From: Marinobacterium iners
GTDB taxonomy: Bacteria > Pseudomonadota > Gammaproteobacteria > Pseudomonadales > Balneatricaceae
DNA: 64,000 nt
Direction of reading: 5' to 3'
Assembly (NCBI RefSeq): GCF_017310015.1
Contig: NZ_CP022297.1
Location: 2,356,001 to 2,420,000 of the forward strand
A program made the position numbers and the translations under genes. Of this stretch, positions 52,588 to 62,725 are shown one piece after another (position 1 is the stretch's first letter; each line of letters starts with the position of its first letter). The notes under the pieces were generated by a model. That model saw only the letters and a program-made list of their open reading frames with translations, was not told where the DNA came from and did not search any database.

Positions 52588-54507
52588 TCAAACCCCGTGC
52601 TGGCGACGTTGTTCACGAATGAAAAGTAGACACTCAGCCATTCGTCTTTCCATCATATCTGAAGCATTAATGTCAGGGTGCCGCCCCTTCTCTTTCACAA
52701 AAGCATTCACTTTCGGCCAGAGAACCTTTGCTTCTTCCAAGGTCATTTGTATACGAGTGGATTGAATGCTCTCCTGAATCAGCTTCAGGACATTGGCTGT
52801 AACGGACTTGGAAAGAATCTCAAAGGCTTTCTGGAATGGATTTACACTATCAATCAGGTCAATGTTCAAGTCGTCTATGTTGACGAATTTATCAGCCATA
52901 CGAATGAACTTCTTACCACCTTCCTCTTTGATTTGGGCAGTAGAAATCACACTATCAACCACAACATGCTGTCTCAGCTCTTCAGCTTCTTCAGTTGTAA
53001 GATCAGGATATTTAATCTGAATGATTTTCGGGATAAGGGCATTGTTCACCACTTCAGCATCTACCCCACCCGCAGAAGCTGAAATCACTTTATCGTCTTG
53101 AAGAATTGCAGCCTTAAGCTCATCAAGGTCAGTGGCAATTATATCCTTCACCCGTTGAGTGCTTGGCTCTTTGAAGTTTTTAATCTTCATTGTTCCAGCA
53201 GGTGCAGGTTCATCATCCCCTTCCTGCTTTGTTTTGAACTTGAAGCTGGGTGCCAATACCTGCTCCATGAGGAGTGAACAGGTGATTGCCTTGAGCATAT
53301 TATTAACCGCATAACGAACTTGAGCATCTTCAGCATCAGGTTCAGCTATGAGGTTAGTGAATTGGGCATGACTCTTGTTGCTGGAATCCCTTGTGCAACG
53401 ACCGATAATCTGGATTATTTCGGTCAGTGAACCACGATAACCGACTGTCAGGGAGTGTTCACACCAGCTCCAGTCAAAGCCCTCCTTCGCCATTCCAAGA
53501 GCTATGATAATATCCATATCGTCTGGAGATTCGATATTACGAAGGTATTCTACAATCCTGTCCCTGTCCTTCGGCTCATCGTGAACAAGGTCAGCCACCT
53601 TGATCAACTTACCGTCAGACCGCTTGACCAGAATCACCCCTGTATCTTCGTCTTTTGAATCGAACTCACCAATGACATCGATGATTGCGTCTACTTCGTC
53701 ATACTTCTCTTTTGTAGACTCACCAGAATTTACATTCGGGATATGGATGATTGTCTTCTTGTTGGTGTCCAGCACTTCACCGATAGCATCGGTATACCGC
53801 CCTTTGTAGAAGTGGTATCCAATACCAAGGGACTTCAGATAGGTATAGCCGTTGAGCTGTTCATAGTAGTTGTAAGTGACTTTGGCATACTTTGACTCGT
53901 CTTCTGGAGTCAGGACAGGAACAGCATCACCCCTGAAGTAGGAGCCTGTCATAGCCACGATATGAGCCGTGCTGTTCTCCATGACGGACTTGATTAAACC
54001 GCCAAGGATATTGTCACCGTCAGCACTGACATGGTGGAATTCGTCAATCGCCAGAACCGTATCATTGAATTTGGATTCGTCCAGCTCTTCAAAGGCATAG
54101 CGAAGAGTCGAATGGGTGCAGACCAGAATCTGATCAGCACTATCCATAAACCGTTTAAATGCTTTGACCTTGCTCTTCTCACCGCCAACCGTGCAAAGGT
54201 TGTTCTGAGGCTCTACATTCCAGTCAGTGAAGAAGCCATACTTAGCCAGTTCTGTTGATTTGAAGGAACCGCCAATGCTCTTCTCAGGAACAGCAACAAT
54301 GACCTTCTTCAGCCCTTGATTGTGAATCTTGTCCAGACCAATGAACATCAGGGCACGAGACTTACCCGAAGCAGGAGGAGCCTTTATCAACAGATACTGG
54401 TTGTTTCTTGCTTCATAGGCACGAGCCTGCATAGGCCGCATACCCATTTCATTTGTATTTGTTGATTCACCAGTTTGAGCATAAGTGACATCCAATAAAT
54501 TAGGCAT
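52588..54507 (-). CDS. SF2 DEAD/DEAH-type helicase of a restriction-like operon
   Basis: 639 residues. Walker A APPASGKS (43-50), LVCTHSTLRY, DEFHH (155-159, Walker B), AMTGSYFRG (motif III), and QIIGRCTRD (motif VI) near 375 define an SF2 translocase like type I/III restriction subunits. The C-terminal third is helical. AAGGGA precedes the start. Placed between the methyltransferase and GIY-YIG genes. Confidence 0.88.
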   Translation of the reverse strand: MPNLLDVTYAQTGESTNTNEMGMRPMQARAYEARNNQYLLIKAPPASGKSRALMFIGLDKIHNQGLKKVIVAVPEKSIGGSFKSTELAKYGFFTDWNVEPQNNLCTVGGEKSKVKAFKRFMDSADQILVCTHSTLRYAFEELDESKFNDTVLAIDEFHHVSADGDNILGGLIKSVMENSTAHIVAMTGSYFRGDAVPVLTPEDESKYAKVTYNYYEQLNGYTYLKSLGIGYHFYKGRYTDAIGEVLDTNKKTIIHIPNVNSGESTKEKYDEVDAIIDVIGEFDSKDEDTGVILVKRSDGKLIKVADLVHDEPKDRDRIVEYLRNIESPDDMDIIIALGMAKEGFDWSWCEHSLTVGYRGSLTEIIQIIGRCTRDSSNKSHAQFTNLIAEPDAEDAQVRYAVNNMLKAITCSLLMEQVLAPSFKFKTKQEGDDEPAPAGTMKIKNFKEPSTQRVKDIIATDLDELKAAILQDDKVISASAGGVDAEVVNNALIPKIIQIKYPDLTTEEAEELRQHVVVDSVISTAQIKEEGGKKFIRMADKFVNIDDLNIDLIDSVNPFQKAFEILSKSVTANVLKLIQESIQSTRIQMTLEEAKVLWPKVNAFVKEKGRHPDINASDMMERRMAECLLFIREQRRQHGV

Positions 54508-54511
54508 AGTA

Positions 54512-57235
54512 TCAATTCCCTTTAGTCATCTTTTCATACATATCGAAAAGAAGTTCCAAACGTTCTTCGTCACTTCTGAATTTATTTTTTCTGTAACAAG
54601 AATCAACTATTTCATCAAGCTTTTCATGAGACTGAAGAAGCTCTGATGGCATAGAATTAGGATCATATAATTCTGCGATAGTTTTATTTGGGAACATTTC
54701 ACGAGCCTCTAAAATTCCAAAAGAGGCTTCTGTAATCAACGATATTTGTTTTTCATTGATTTTGGGCAACGGAAAACTGTTATAACAAAGTTGTGATGAA
54801 TATCTCAGCCTCGACTCAAGCTGACCTGAAACGGCGCGCACCCACTGAATATGCATATAACTCGAAAGAACACCAAATAAATATGGTGGTGGATCATACA
54901 ATACAATATTTGGTGCTATAACTACATCATCAACTCCCAAATAACCAATTGGCAAATACCTTCTTTTTTCAGATGATACAGTTGGAATGATTAGAGAATA
55001 ATCTTTAGGCTCACGCATCTCCCTAAATTGATGAGGAATCGATGCCAGTTTATTTGCGCCTTTATCTTTACTATCAAGACGAGTTGTTCTTACATTATCA
55101 ATTCTGTTTTTAATTTCATCAACAGAAAGAGCGAGATTTAGTTTCTCAGGCGTATCAATCCACAGGCACCAACGAGATTTTCCATTAAGAAACTCTTCGG
55201 CTCCGAAAACTCTTCTTATTATTTTATTTAGTTCAGGATTTCCACTAATTAACGAATTTTTTTCTTCAGTGGTCATGATTAAATAACCACCATCATTAGC
55301 CTTATTCCCGCTAACGATTTTCGGTAGCGATGATATAGAGCTAGTCCTTTTAGACACAATAATATCTTTAGAAGCAACAATATAAGAATTAATATTATCG
55401 ACCTTCTTGTATATATCATTCTCATACAAAATCTTGGGGGTATTAGATATATTTCTCATACCAACTATAATGCAGGAAACACCCGCATTACTTTTTGCAT
55501 TATTTCTCCACTTAAACGGACGATGTGCAAAGTCTATCTCTAGACCATATCTGTATAATGGCGGCCAAAATATTTCTACTTGCTCACCTTGACTAATTGA
55601 ACTGGTGGAGACGAAAGCAAATTTTGAATTTGTATTCCCACTTATAAAAGAGGAAGCTCTTTGAAACCAGCAAGCTATATAGTCCAGTTTTTTGTAAGAT
55701 TTATATTCTGATAAACCAGAAAACAAATTTTCTATATCTGCCTTATGGCTAGAATCCTGATACCTAGATCCAACATAAGGTGGATTACCCAATACATAAA
55801 TCTCACCTTCAGAAGGACAAACAGAATTCCACTCAATTCTTACAGCATTATCAGCAACAATGTTCCCGCTTCTCTTCAACGGCAGAGAAGGAGCACAATC
55901 ACCGAACTCAGCTTTAAACTCTTGGTTCATCTGGTGCTCTGCAAGCCACAGAGAAAGAATCGCTACTTCATGGGCGAAGTCGTCAAGCTCAATGCCATAG
56001 AACTGAGATAGTTTTATGCCGGACATAGGCACTCGGAGTTGTGCCATTTCCCCCTTGGAAGAGTCGATTCGTTCAAGTTCCAGCTCCTGAAGCCGCTTGA
56101 ACACTTCCATTTCAAGCCTTCTCAGCTCTTTGTAAGCAATGATCAGGAAGTTACCGGAGCCACAGGCAGGGTCAAAGATTTTAAGGCTGGCAAGCCGCTG
56201 TAAAAGCCTCTCAAGCCTACGAGGATTGTCCTGACCCTCTTCCAGCTCATCATAGAGACTGTTCAGGAACAGAGGCTCTATCACCTTCATAATGTTGGGA
56301 ACAGAGGTATAGTGCATACCCATGCTTCCCCGCTGATCGGTGTGAACGACCGCCTGAATCATTGAACCAAAAATATCAGGGTTAATGTTCGACCAGTCGA
56401 GGTCACTACCGCACTCAATCAGGATTCTACGAGAACGAGCTGAAAAGTCTGGTGAAGGAATATCATCAGCAAACAGACCACCGTTCACATAGGGGAATTT
56501 AGCCAGATAGTCAGGGAGATCCCCTCTATCCCGTTCAGCAGTGTTCAGGACAGTAAAGAGCCGGTTTAAATACTCGGACAGGTCAGAACCGTCAGCAAGA
56601 GTGTGTGAACCAATCGCATTGCTGAACTGGTTGTCTTTGAAGATACCCGTATCTTCAGCAAAGAAGCAGAACAGAAGCCGTGTCAGGAAGACATTGAGGT
56701 TGTGAAGTTTCTGGAGATCGTTCTTTGAATCCTTATCAAAATTCTCTTCTTTGATGAGGTCAAAGAGCTTCGCCATTTTTTCAGCAGCTTTGACATCAGC
56801 GGGATTCTCCCCCTGATACACAGCCTTCTCCATTTGTGCCCACGGCAGGAAAAAGTCAAAGTGCTTGGCGAGATTTTCAAAGTCTATATCAAGAGGCTCA
56901 AGTGTCTTTGTATCGACAGCCAAGAATTCATTGAAGTCAGTTGCAATGACAAAACGGACTTTATATTTGGAAACAAACTTCTCCTTCCGCATTGTATCAA
57001 TGTCAGAATGGAGAGAACCTGTTTTGGAATGTTTGAAATAAATATGCCGCTTCCAAAGAACTTCACCTTCAACCTTGGCGAGATTTCGTTCACCAGAGCG
57101 GAGCCGTCCCACAGATTGAGGACGATGACCATATGCCAATAACAATTCATAGACAAAATCTTGAAGAGCAACTTCACCAGAAATGGTCTTGTTGACTAGC
57201 TGTTTTGTATTCTCTTCAATTTGTGTAATGTTCAT
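54512..57235 (-). CDS. MmeI-like N6-adenine DNA methyltransferase
   Basis: 907 residues. VYELLLAYGHRP, RFVIATDFNEFLAVDTKT, HFDFFLPWAQMEKA and AAEKMAKLFDLI mark the N-terminal module shared with the MmeI family; motif I is DPACGSGNFLI (355-365) and motif IV NPPY (484-487), giving an amino-methyltransferase. The target-recognition region follows. I see no D...ExK nuclease motif at the N-terminus, unlike the fused MmeI enzymes, so cutting would depend on the neighbouring GIY-YIG and helicase proteins. Start has CAGGA upstream. Confidence 0.88.
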   Translation of the reverse strand: MNITQIEENTKQLVNKTISGEVALQDFVYELLLAYGHRPQSVGRLRSGERNLAKVEGEVLWKRHIYFKHSKTGSLHSDIDTMRKEKFVSKYKVRFVIATDFNEFLAVDTKTLEPLDIDFENLAKHFDFFLPWAQMEKAVYQGENPADVKAAEKMAKLFDLIKEENFDKDSKNDLQKLHNLNVFLTRLLFCFFAEDTGIFKDNQFSNAIGSHTLADGSDLSEYLNRLFTVLNTAERDRGDLPDYLAKFPYVNGGLFADDIPSPDFSARSRRILIECGSDLDWSNINPDIFGSMIQAVVHTDQRGSMGMHYTSVPNIMKVIEPLFLNSLYDELEEGQDNPRRLERLLQRLASLKIFDPACGSGNFLIIAYKELRRLEMEVFKRLQELELERIDSSKGEMAQLRVPMSGIKLSQFYGIELDDFAHEVAILSLWLAEHQMNQEFKAEFGDCAPSLPLKRSGNIVADNAVRIEWNSVCPSEGEIYVLGNPPYVGSRYQDSSHKADIENLFSGLSEYKSYKKLDYIACWFQRASSFISGNTNSKFAFVSTSSISQGEQVEIFWPPLYRYGLEIDFAHRPFKWRNNAKSNAGVSCIIVGMRNISNTPKILYENDIYKKVDNINSYIVASKDIIVSKRTSSISSLPKIVSGNKANDGGYLIMTTEEKNSLISGNPELNKIIRRVFGAEEFLNGKSRWCLWIDTPEKLNLALSVDEIKNRIDNVRTTRLDSKDKGANKLASIPHQFREMREPKDYSLIIPTVSSEKRRYLPIGYLGVDDVVIAPNIVLYDPPPYLFGVLSSYMHIQWVRAVSGQLESRLRYSSQLCYNSFPLPKINEKQISLITEASFGILEAREMFPNKTIAELYDPNSMPSELLQSHEKLDEIVDSCYRKNKFRSDEERLELLFDMYEKMTKGN

Positions 57236-57354
57236 GTGAAGTCCTGTTCAATACATGACTAATCAGGACTATATATTTCCGTAATATGAAGCAAATCGTC
57301 CTGATCTTTAAGATGAATCTTATACCACAAATCAGGATTATTGTCAGCTATCTT

Positions 57355-58593
57355 TTAAATCTTAATATTTATCAAAATAAAATCTTTATCTTTTTGACTC
57401 AACTTTGAATAGCTATCAAAATTAACTTTAGCGAATTGTGCAGCAGCAAATAACTGATTAATATTCATTTCATTGCTGTAGACGATTGAAGCAAAGCCAT
57501 TGTATATCTTATCTAATACTCTAATCACAGAACCAAATTCAGGCAGTTCTAACACAGAACTTGTTGTGCAGAATTCACCACCTTTATTATATTTTTTTAC
57601 TAAGAATTCAAGATAACCGAATGCCTTGGTTTCTAGCAATTCACGAAAACTACTATTTTCAAATAGCAATTTATAGACTTCTCTTTCATTCACTTTGTAA
57701 GAAGAATGTCTTGATTTATAAAGAGTCGGTTTTTTACCATACACAATCAAATCAACTGAGAAATCTTCAGCAATTTTAGGCATGTTTTCTAACAACTCAA
57801 TATAATCCAAGAAATCTATATCGTAGTTAGTAAATTTAAAATCAGAAATATCGAAATATATTAACCAATCCAAAGGCAAATGTTTTATTAAAAATGGATG
57901 CTGATTAACTATGTCAAAAAGAGCTTCTATATTTTTCTCACCATATAACTCTTCTGAAATTTCTAAAGGATCTCCAAATTTATAACCATAAAGACCTTCT
58001 TCAATTTCACAATGCTCAAATAAATAATTATCGAAGAAGCTTACAATGACTCCATTTTCTCTTCTAAGACAATCTTCATGTAAATAATAAGGATCATCGA
58101 AAGCCATTATTCCGCCTTCTTTATTAACTCCATTATCTGTTTTGTAGAACAAAGCCTTGTAACGAAATTCTTCAATGAAAGGCTCAAATACTTCACACAA
58201 AGTATCGAATTCATCAATATTATTACTTTCGACCCAAGCATCTTTCTCGTAAAAGAAAAACCATTTGTTTGTTTCCACTTTAAAGTAGTCAATAAACTGA
58301 AAATCTTCGTCATTAAATTGTTGGAGCTTATGATAAACAGACTCTATACCTTTCAATGTGAAAGAATGAACTTCTGTGTTCAAAGACGATTTATTCTTAA
58401 TCTTTACAGTTAGAGAGTAGTTCTTCCAATAACTGACCATGAATGTTTGAAAGGCTGTATCGTTATGTGCGACAGGAAGCGTAACTTCTATCTTCTCTGA
58501 CAGTTCTCTTTCTGCTCTAAATTCATCCATTTCTCTTATCACTTTTTTAAGCAATTCTTCAGATTGCTCAACCGCTTTTTCTAAATCTTTCAT
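57355..58593 (-). CDS. Unknown cytosolic protein
   Basis: 412 residues from the ATG at 58593 (upstream in-frame start at 58650 gives an odd hydrophobic stretch and no RBS); RBS is weak. An N-terminal coiled coil (1-40) is followed by a strand-rich acidic protein. No motif or family recognised. A/T palindrome at 58653-58667. Confidence 0.55.
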   Translation of the reverse strand: MKDLEKAVEQSEELLKKVIREMDEFRAERELSEKIEVTLPVAHNDTAFQTFMVSYWKNYSLTVKIKNKSSLNTEVHSFTLKGIESVYHKLQQFNDEDFQFIDYFKVETNKWFFFYEKDAWVESNNIDEFDTLCEVFEPFIEEFRYKALFYKTDNGVNKEGGIMAFDDPYYLHEDCLRRENGVIVSFFDNYLFEHCEIEEGLYGYKFGDPLEISEELYGEKNIEALFDIVNQHPFLIKHLPLDWLIYFDISDFKFTNYDIDFLDYIELLENMPKIAEDFSVDLIVYGKKPTLYKSRHSSYKVNEREVYKLLFENSSFRELLETKAFGYLEFLVKKYNKGGEFCTTSSVLELPEFGSVIRVLDKIYNGFASIVYSNEMNINQLFAAAQFAKVNFDSYSKLSQKDKDFILINIKI

Positions 58594-58667
58594 AATATTA
58601 TAATGCTTGTTGCTTATTATCATGACTACCACAAAATAATAATAATTCAAGCATATATATAATATAT

Positions 58668-59435
58668 CTATAAAATTTGATTCTTTAACAAATCCCTTAT
58701 AATAAAAAGTAACTCTACATTATCTCGCTGAAATGGTTCAGTGAGATAGGTTTCAACCAGTTCATCCCGCTCCAGAAGCAACATCCAATCATTCACTTCC
58801 AGAATCAGATTCTTGCCGAATCCAAGTATCTCTATCTCCCCTGTATCTTCTTCCCTGAGTCTGAGTTTTACAGTGGTGAACAGAGACAGCATTTCAGCTA
58901 GATGAGCCATAGAGGAGCCGTATGACACCTTCTCTATCTTGGTGACATAGAGTTGAGCCATTGAGGGGTAGTCAGTGAGGAGAAGAGCAGGAAGAACAAT
59001 ACTCCCCTTGTCGTCCATGAAGTAGAAGCGGTAGCGGTGTTGTTTACAACGAAGCACAGGAGCCTTCCAATCGGCTTCAAGAACGATATTACTGAACATA
59101 TGCCTGTATCTAGGACTATGGTTATCAGAAGCACACAAGGGCTTCCAGACACTACAATCCAGATCCAGATTGATACCGTAGAGCCACCAGTTAGGGGCTT
59201 TATCGTCTTCCAGTAACCGCCCGACTATCTCCAGAGCTTGAGAAGATTTGGCCTTGAAGAGCTTTCGCTGGACGACAGGGAGAGACTTCAACTCTTCTTC
59301 TGAGTAGAAGTGCGTATCAAGATCAAGAAGAAAGGTTATTACTTCAATATCTCGTATACACTCAAGATCGCTTCTCTTCACTACAGAATGATAGATAGCG
59401 ACCAGCTCTATCACAGACTTGTCTAATACATTCAT
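58668..59435 (-). CDS. Unknown protein
   Basis: 255 residues, more GC-rich than its left neighbour. The N-terminal part is helical, the middle strand-rich with several W and C. No family recognised. The start overlaps the stop of the gene at 59432 by 4 bases, so the two are coupled. Confidence 0.55.
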   Translation of the reverse strand: MNVLDKSVIELVAIYHSVVKRSDLECIRDIEVITFLLDLDTHFYSEEELKSLPVVQRKLFKAKSSQALEIVGRLLEDDKAPNWWLYGINLDLDCSVWKPLCASDNHSPRYRHMFSNIVLEADWKAPVLRCKQHRYRFYFMDDKGSIVLPALLLTDYPSMAQLYVTKIEKVSYGSSMAHLAEMLSLFTTVKLRLREEDTGEIEILGFGKNLILEVNDWMLLLERDELVETYLTEPFQRDNVELLFIIRDLLKNQIL

Positions 59436-59638
59436 ACCAGTTCAATTTTAAGAGAAGAATCAGCAATACCAACCCATTCACCACACTCAAAAATCTCATA
59501 GAGAAAAGTGTCTGGATTGTCTTTCTGGAATGATTGCATGTTTCGGACAAGTTCGATGGTTCCCATACCGAACAACATTTTTTTCTTGTTCTGATTCAGA
59601 TATGCAATAGCAAACGAAGCTTTGTTAAGAGTGTCCAT
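59432..59638 (-). CDS. Small unknown protein, coupled
   Basis: 68 residues, soluble; YEIFECGEWVGIADSSL is a possible beta motif. It overlaps the downstream gene by ATGA and looks like the first gene of a two-gene unit. No family recognised. Confidence 0.55.
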   Translation of the reverse strand: MDTLNKASFAIAYLNQNKKKMLFGMGTIELVRNMQSFQKDNPDTFLYEIFECGEWVGIADSSLKIELV

Positions 59639-59712
59639 ACTTCACCTCATTTCTCATTCAGATCGGATGCTATCATCATGATTTGAGAAATGCGGCCCCT
59701 ATATTTACAAAA

Positions 59713-59736
59713 AAAGCAGGTTATTTCTCCTGCTTT
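59713..59736 (-). terminator. Terminator overlapping the stop of the 59.7-kb gene
   Basis: AAAGCAGG (59713-59720) and CCTGCTTT (59729-59736). The stop codon of the minus-strand gene (59721) falls in the loop, so the last codons form the hairpin. Confidence 0.75.
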
Positions 59737-60665
59737 ATTAAGTTGCTGTAAAGGAATTCTTTAGAACCAATGTTAAGATGAACTATCAATCTGTCTGGCA
59801 ACCATGTAACCGCCTTCAATGTTCTTGAAGAACCATTCGAGTATTCGACGTATGTAAGACCAACATTGTCAGATGTGAAATAGACATACTTTTGAGCATA
59901 GTTCGACTTAGAATAAATCTGGTTAAAACCATCATAGCAACCAGCAACATTGACAATTTTTGTTTTTGGATATTCCTTTCGATTGGCTACCATTTCAATA
60001 TGATTGTATGGCGTATAGTCATCTCCAGAATCCGCATGAACTATCAACCCTTCAGCTTCAAATGTAATACCTTTTAAATACTTACCGTCACAGCACTCAA
60101 CTTTTACTGTTGCTGAATCTGATTTATCGTTTACATACATAAAGCCTTGTCTTGTGAAAGCTTTTGTAGTGTTGAAAATAAGTCTGTATCCAGTATTTGA
60201 CTTGTCTTTATTGAAAGACCAAAGATCAATTTTCGCTTGCTTGAGTTTTAACTTTACTGATTTAGATAATTTTCGTTTCTGAACAGGAAACACTTTTTTA
60301 TTTTCTTTGTAGAATTTGCTGTATTCAGTGTAGTAGTCAGCATGAGCCTGTAGAATCATTTGATTAAAACACAAGTCTAAATATTCTTGTGATTCTTCTT
60401 TGTAAAATTCATCATTGAACTCATTCAAAAAACCATGAAACGAATTCACCACTTCCTTGTAATCGCTTATGTTTTTGAATTTACTTAATTCCTCATTTAT
60501 CTTTGAAGAATCGTATTGTATCTTTTTAGACTTAACAGATATTGAAACAAGCAATGCTTTAATAAAACTAGCAATTTCATCGAACTTATTATTGCTATCA
60601 TAAATATAAATATTTCTTTCTACTATTTTCTGACACTCCTTTAATCTTTTAAATTTATCATTCAT
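59721..60665 (-). CDS. Unknown protein with beta-rich C-terminal half
   Basis: 314 residues from the ATG at 60665 (AAGGGTG upstream), preferred over 60776. The N-terminal 140 residues are helical; the C-terminal half repeats a unit (VKVECCDGKYLKGITFEAEGLIVHADSGDDYTPY, later VEYSNGSSRTLKAVTWLPDRLIVHLNIG). Those two segments look like a duplicated domain. A/T palindrome at 60694-60709. Confidence 0.58.
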   Translation of the reverse strand: MNDKFKRLKECQKIVERNIYIYDSNNKFDEIASFIKALLVSISVKSKKIQYDSSKINEELSKFKNISDYKEVVNSFHGFLNEFNDEFYKEESQEYLDLCFNQMILQAHADYYTEYSKFYKENKKVFPVQKRKLSKSVKLKLKQAKIDLWSFNKDKSNTGYRLIFNTTKAFTRQGFMYVNDKSDSATVKVECCDGKYLKGITFEAEGLIVHADSGDDYTPYNHIEMVANRKEYPKTKIVNVAGCYDGFNQIYSKSNYAQKYVYFTSDNVGLTYVEYSNGSSRTLKAVTWLPDRLIVHLNIGSKEFLYSNLIKQEK

Positions 60666-60755
60666 ATTTTCACCCTTATAATTATTATCACAAATATATA
60701 TTATATATACCCATAATTTCATATTATAATAAATAAAAAAATAATCAATACGCCA

Positions 60756-60864
60756 TTGACAAATAAATATATCCATGCATTAATAGAAAGAGTGAATCAT
60801 TCATATGTGTTCATGAACTCCTCTTTTTGTTTTAAAAAATGGAAGCATTCAGCTTCCTTTTTTT
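60756..60864 (+). ncRNA. Candidate small RNA between convergent-facing units
   Basis: TTGACA (60756-60761), 17 bases, ATTAAT (60779-60784) could start a plus-strand transcript that ends at GGAAGC-ATTCA-GCTTCC-T7 (60841-60864), about 75 bases long. No convincing ORF lies inside. Weak: the hairpin also fits as minus-strand terminator of the gene at 60863. Confidence 0.25.
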
Positions 60865-61336
60865 ATTGTGGTGATCTCTTTCGAGAAAATTGTGAAGGTT
60901 TTAAAGGTGGGAAGTTTTTGCTGTATGCTGCTCTTTGAGAACAGTACGGATAGATTACATTGATTAGATAATCAGAAGTATTTTGAACGATTTTCTCTGT
61001 AGATTTTATTCTTTGAGAAGGTTCATAAACATTATCTTTACTAATCTTGCTGATATGATTAGCAAAAGCCAAAATAACTTTTCTTTTCAAATCTTTATCA
61101 GATCTAAAGCTATATACATCAATATTTAACTCTCGCTCGACTTTACAGAAGTAGTCCGTAGCAGCCGTTATTGCTTTTACAAAAATGTATTTTTTTGGAT
61201 CTTTGAAGCCGTAATAGGCTTCATCTTGAATTATTTCAGCTTCGCTTATACGACTATTTAAGATTGAGTTTTTTAAACTCTTATTAGTTATCTTGATTAG
61301 TTCTTCAAGTAATAACTCTTTTGTGCTCTCATTCAT
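60863..61336 (-). CDS. Unknown protein with basic C-terminus
   Basis: 157 residues, helical and lysine-rich, ending SQFSRKRSPQ, a basic tail only vaguely like the 43-50 kb tails. The start overlaps the preceding gene's stop by 4 bases (ATGA); RBS AGAGGGG. No family recognised. Confidence 0.55.
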   Translation of the reverse strand: MNESTKELLLEELIKITNKSLKNSILNSRISEAEIIQDEAYYGFKDPKKYIFVKAITAATDYFCKVERELNIDVYSFRSDKDLKRKVILAFANHISKISKDNVYEPSQRIKSTEKIVQNTSDYLINVIYPYCSQRAAYSKNFPPLKPSQFSRKRSPQ

Positions 61337-62265
61337 ATTCCCCTCTTCTGAGTGTTAGTTCTTTTCACTTCGTTATCTTCTTGCTTTTTTACAGTTTCAC
61401 CTCTCAAAGCTCCCATGTCGTAATCAACAGATTCATTGTCAGGTTTATCAAAAGATACCTCTTCAGCAACCCAATCGTCTTCAGGTACTTGAGCTTCTTG
61501 TTTTGGTTGTTCACCGTCTTCAGAAAGCTCTTTAGCAAAGACATCATCATTGTCGAATGCTGCAAGGGCTTCTTCCTCTTCGACTGTAAGAGATTCTTCA
61601 GGCTTTTCACCTGCATTCTCTAAAGTTGCACCAGTTTCGGTTTCAGGTTGTGCTTGTTCAGCAACAGGAGCCGATTCTGGAGCTTCTACATCATTCTCGT
61701 TGCCTTCCTTCAATGCTGAAGTATTTCTCAATCTAGCCGCTATCTCAGCCTTCATAGCTTCGTATTCTTTTGGCACATTCACTTCTTCAGCTTCATACAT
61801 ATCAGCTTGTAAAAGTGCTGTAAGGGTTACTTCCATGAACTTCTGAGCAGCGGCATTCCTTGGAGGAACGACAGTGACTGTTTTCCAGTTTTTAGACTTG
61901 GCGAATTGAGCACTCAATTCAGCTACTTTTGGATCTGTAAGGGAGGAATTAGCTATCTCTAGCTGGTCTTTCAATGGACTGTATTTAGCGACCATTTGAA
62001 GGGCTTTACCATCTTCATCTACAGAGTAGATTTTATTGCCTTTAAATCTGTAACTGTATCTCTTACATAAATCCTCTAAATCTTGAAGAATTGCTTCATC
62101 TAAATGCTTATTAATATCTGGATTAGCTTTTGCTCTCTCTTCAAAATCGTCAATCAACTCATTAAACGGTTTTGGCTCTTCACCGCTTGTTATATAAGCT
62201 GGATTATCAAATTCATCTTCTATTATTTCAATTGAGCCAATTGGATTGTTATTATCATATTTCAT
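61333..62265 (-). CDS. Acidic protein with coupled partner
   Basis: 310 residues; residues 1 to 180 are folded-looking, residues 185 to 295 are very acidic and low-complexity (E, P, A, D). Ends TNTQKRGI. No family recognised. A/T palindrome at 62286-62301 sits 21 bases upstream. Confidence 0.55.
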   Translation of the reverse strand: MKYDNNNPIGSIEIIEDEFDNPAYITSGEEPKPFNELIDDFEERAKANPDINKHLDEAILQDLEDLCKRYSYRFKGNKIYSVDEDGKALQMVAKYSPLKDQLEIANSSLTDPKVAELSAQFAKSKNWKTVTVVPPRNAAAQKFMEVTLTALLQADMYEAEEVNVPKEYEAMKAEIAARLRNTSALKEGNENDVEAPESAPVAEQAQPETETGATLENAGEKPEESLTVEEEEALAAFDNDDVFAKELSEDGEQPKQEAQVPEDDWVAEEVSFDKPDNESVDYDMGALRGETVKKQEDNEVKRTNTQKRGI

Positions 62266-62305
62266 ATTTTCCTCTTTTTAGTTGTTATATATATTATTAT
62301 ACCAT

Positions 62306-62725
62306 TCATTTTATAAACTCCAAATCATTATAGATTTGTTTTTCAAGCTCGAAGTATCCGCGACATAATTTATAAAAATTCAAATCTCTACATTTCCAGA
62401 AACTATCTTTTTGAAAGTATGCTGCTCGATCATTCCAGCTCCAATCATTATCATCCATGTACTTAATTATGGATTTTTTGATTTTAACTAAGTTGTAGCA
62501 ATCACAAAGAACAATCATATGAATTGTGTATTCATTGTTCTTAGCAAATTCTACATATTCAGCTAAACCTGCTTTCTCTTCTTCAGTTGCTTGTCCCGCT
62601 TCTGAACGAATAAACACTTGAATCAAATCATGGTTTTTCAGAAACTCATGGACACCTTTAAGCTCTCTGACTCTTTCACTTTGTATTGTCTTTTTTATGA
62701 AGAATGAACTTTTATCTACAATCAT
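62306..62725 (-). CDS. Unknown small protein
   Basis: 139 residues, with a hydrophobic strand IHMIVLCDCYNLVKI near the middle containing two cysteines. The start overlaps the upstream stop by 4 bases. No family recognised. Confidence 0.55.
   Translation of the reverse strand: MIVDKSSFFIKKTIQSERVRELKGVHEFLKNHDLIQVFIRSEAGQATEEEKAGLAEYVEFAKNNEYTIHMIVLCDCYNLVKIKKSIIKYMDDNDWSWNDRAAYFQKDSFWKCRDLNFYKLCRGYFELEKQIYNDLEFIK

Noticed and set aside
60756..60938. 60-codon plus-strand ORF
   Set aside because: Runs across a terminator and antisense into the gene at 60863; no RBS.
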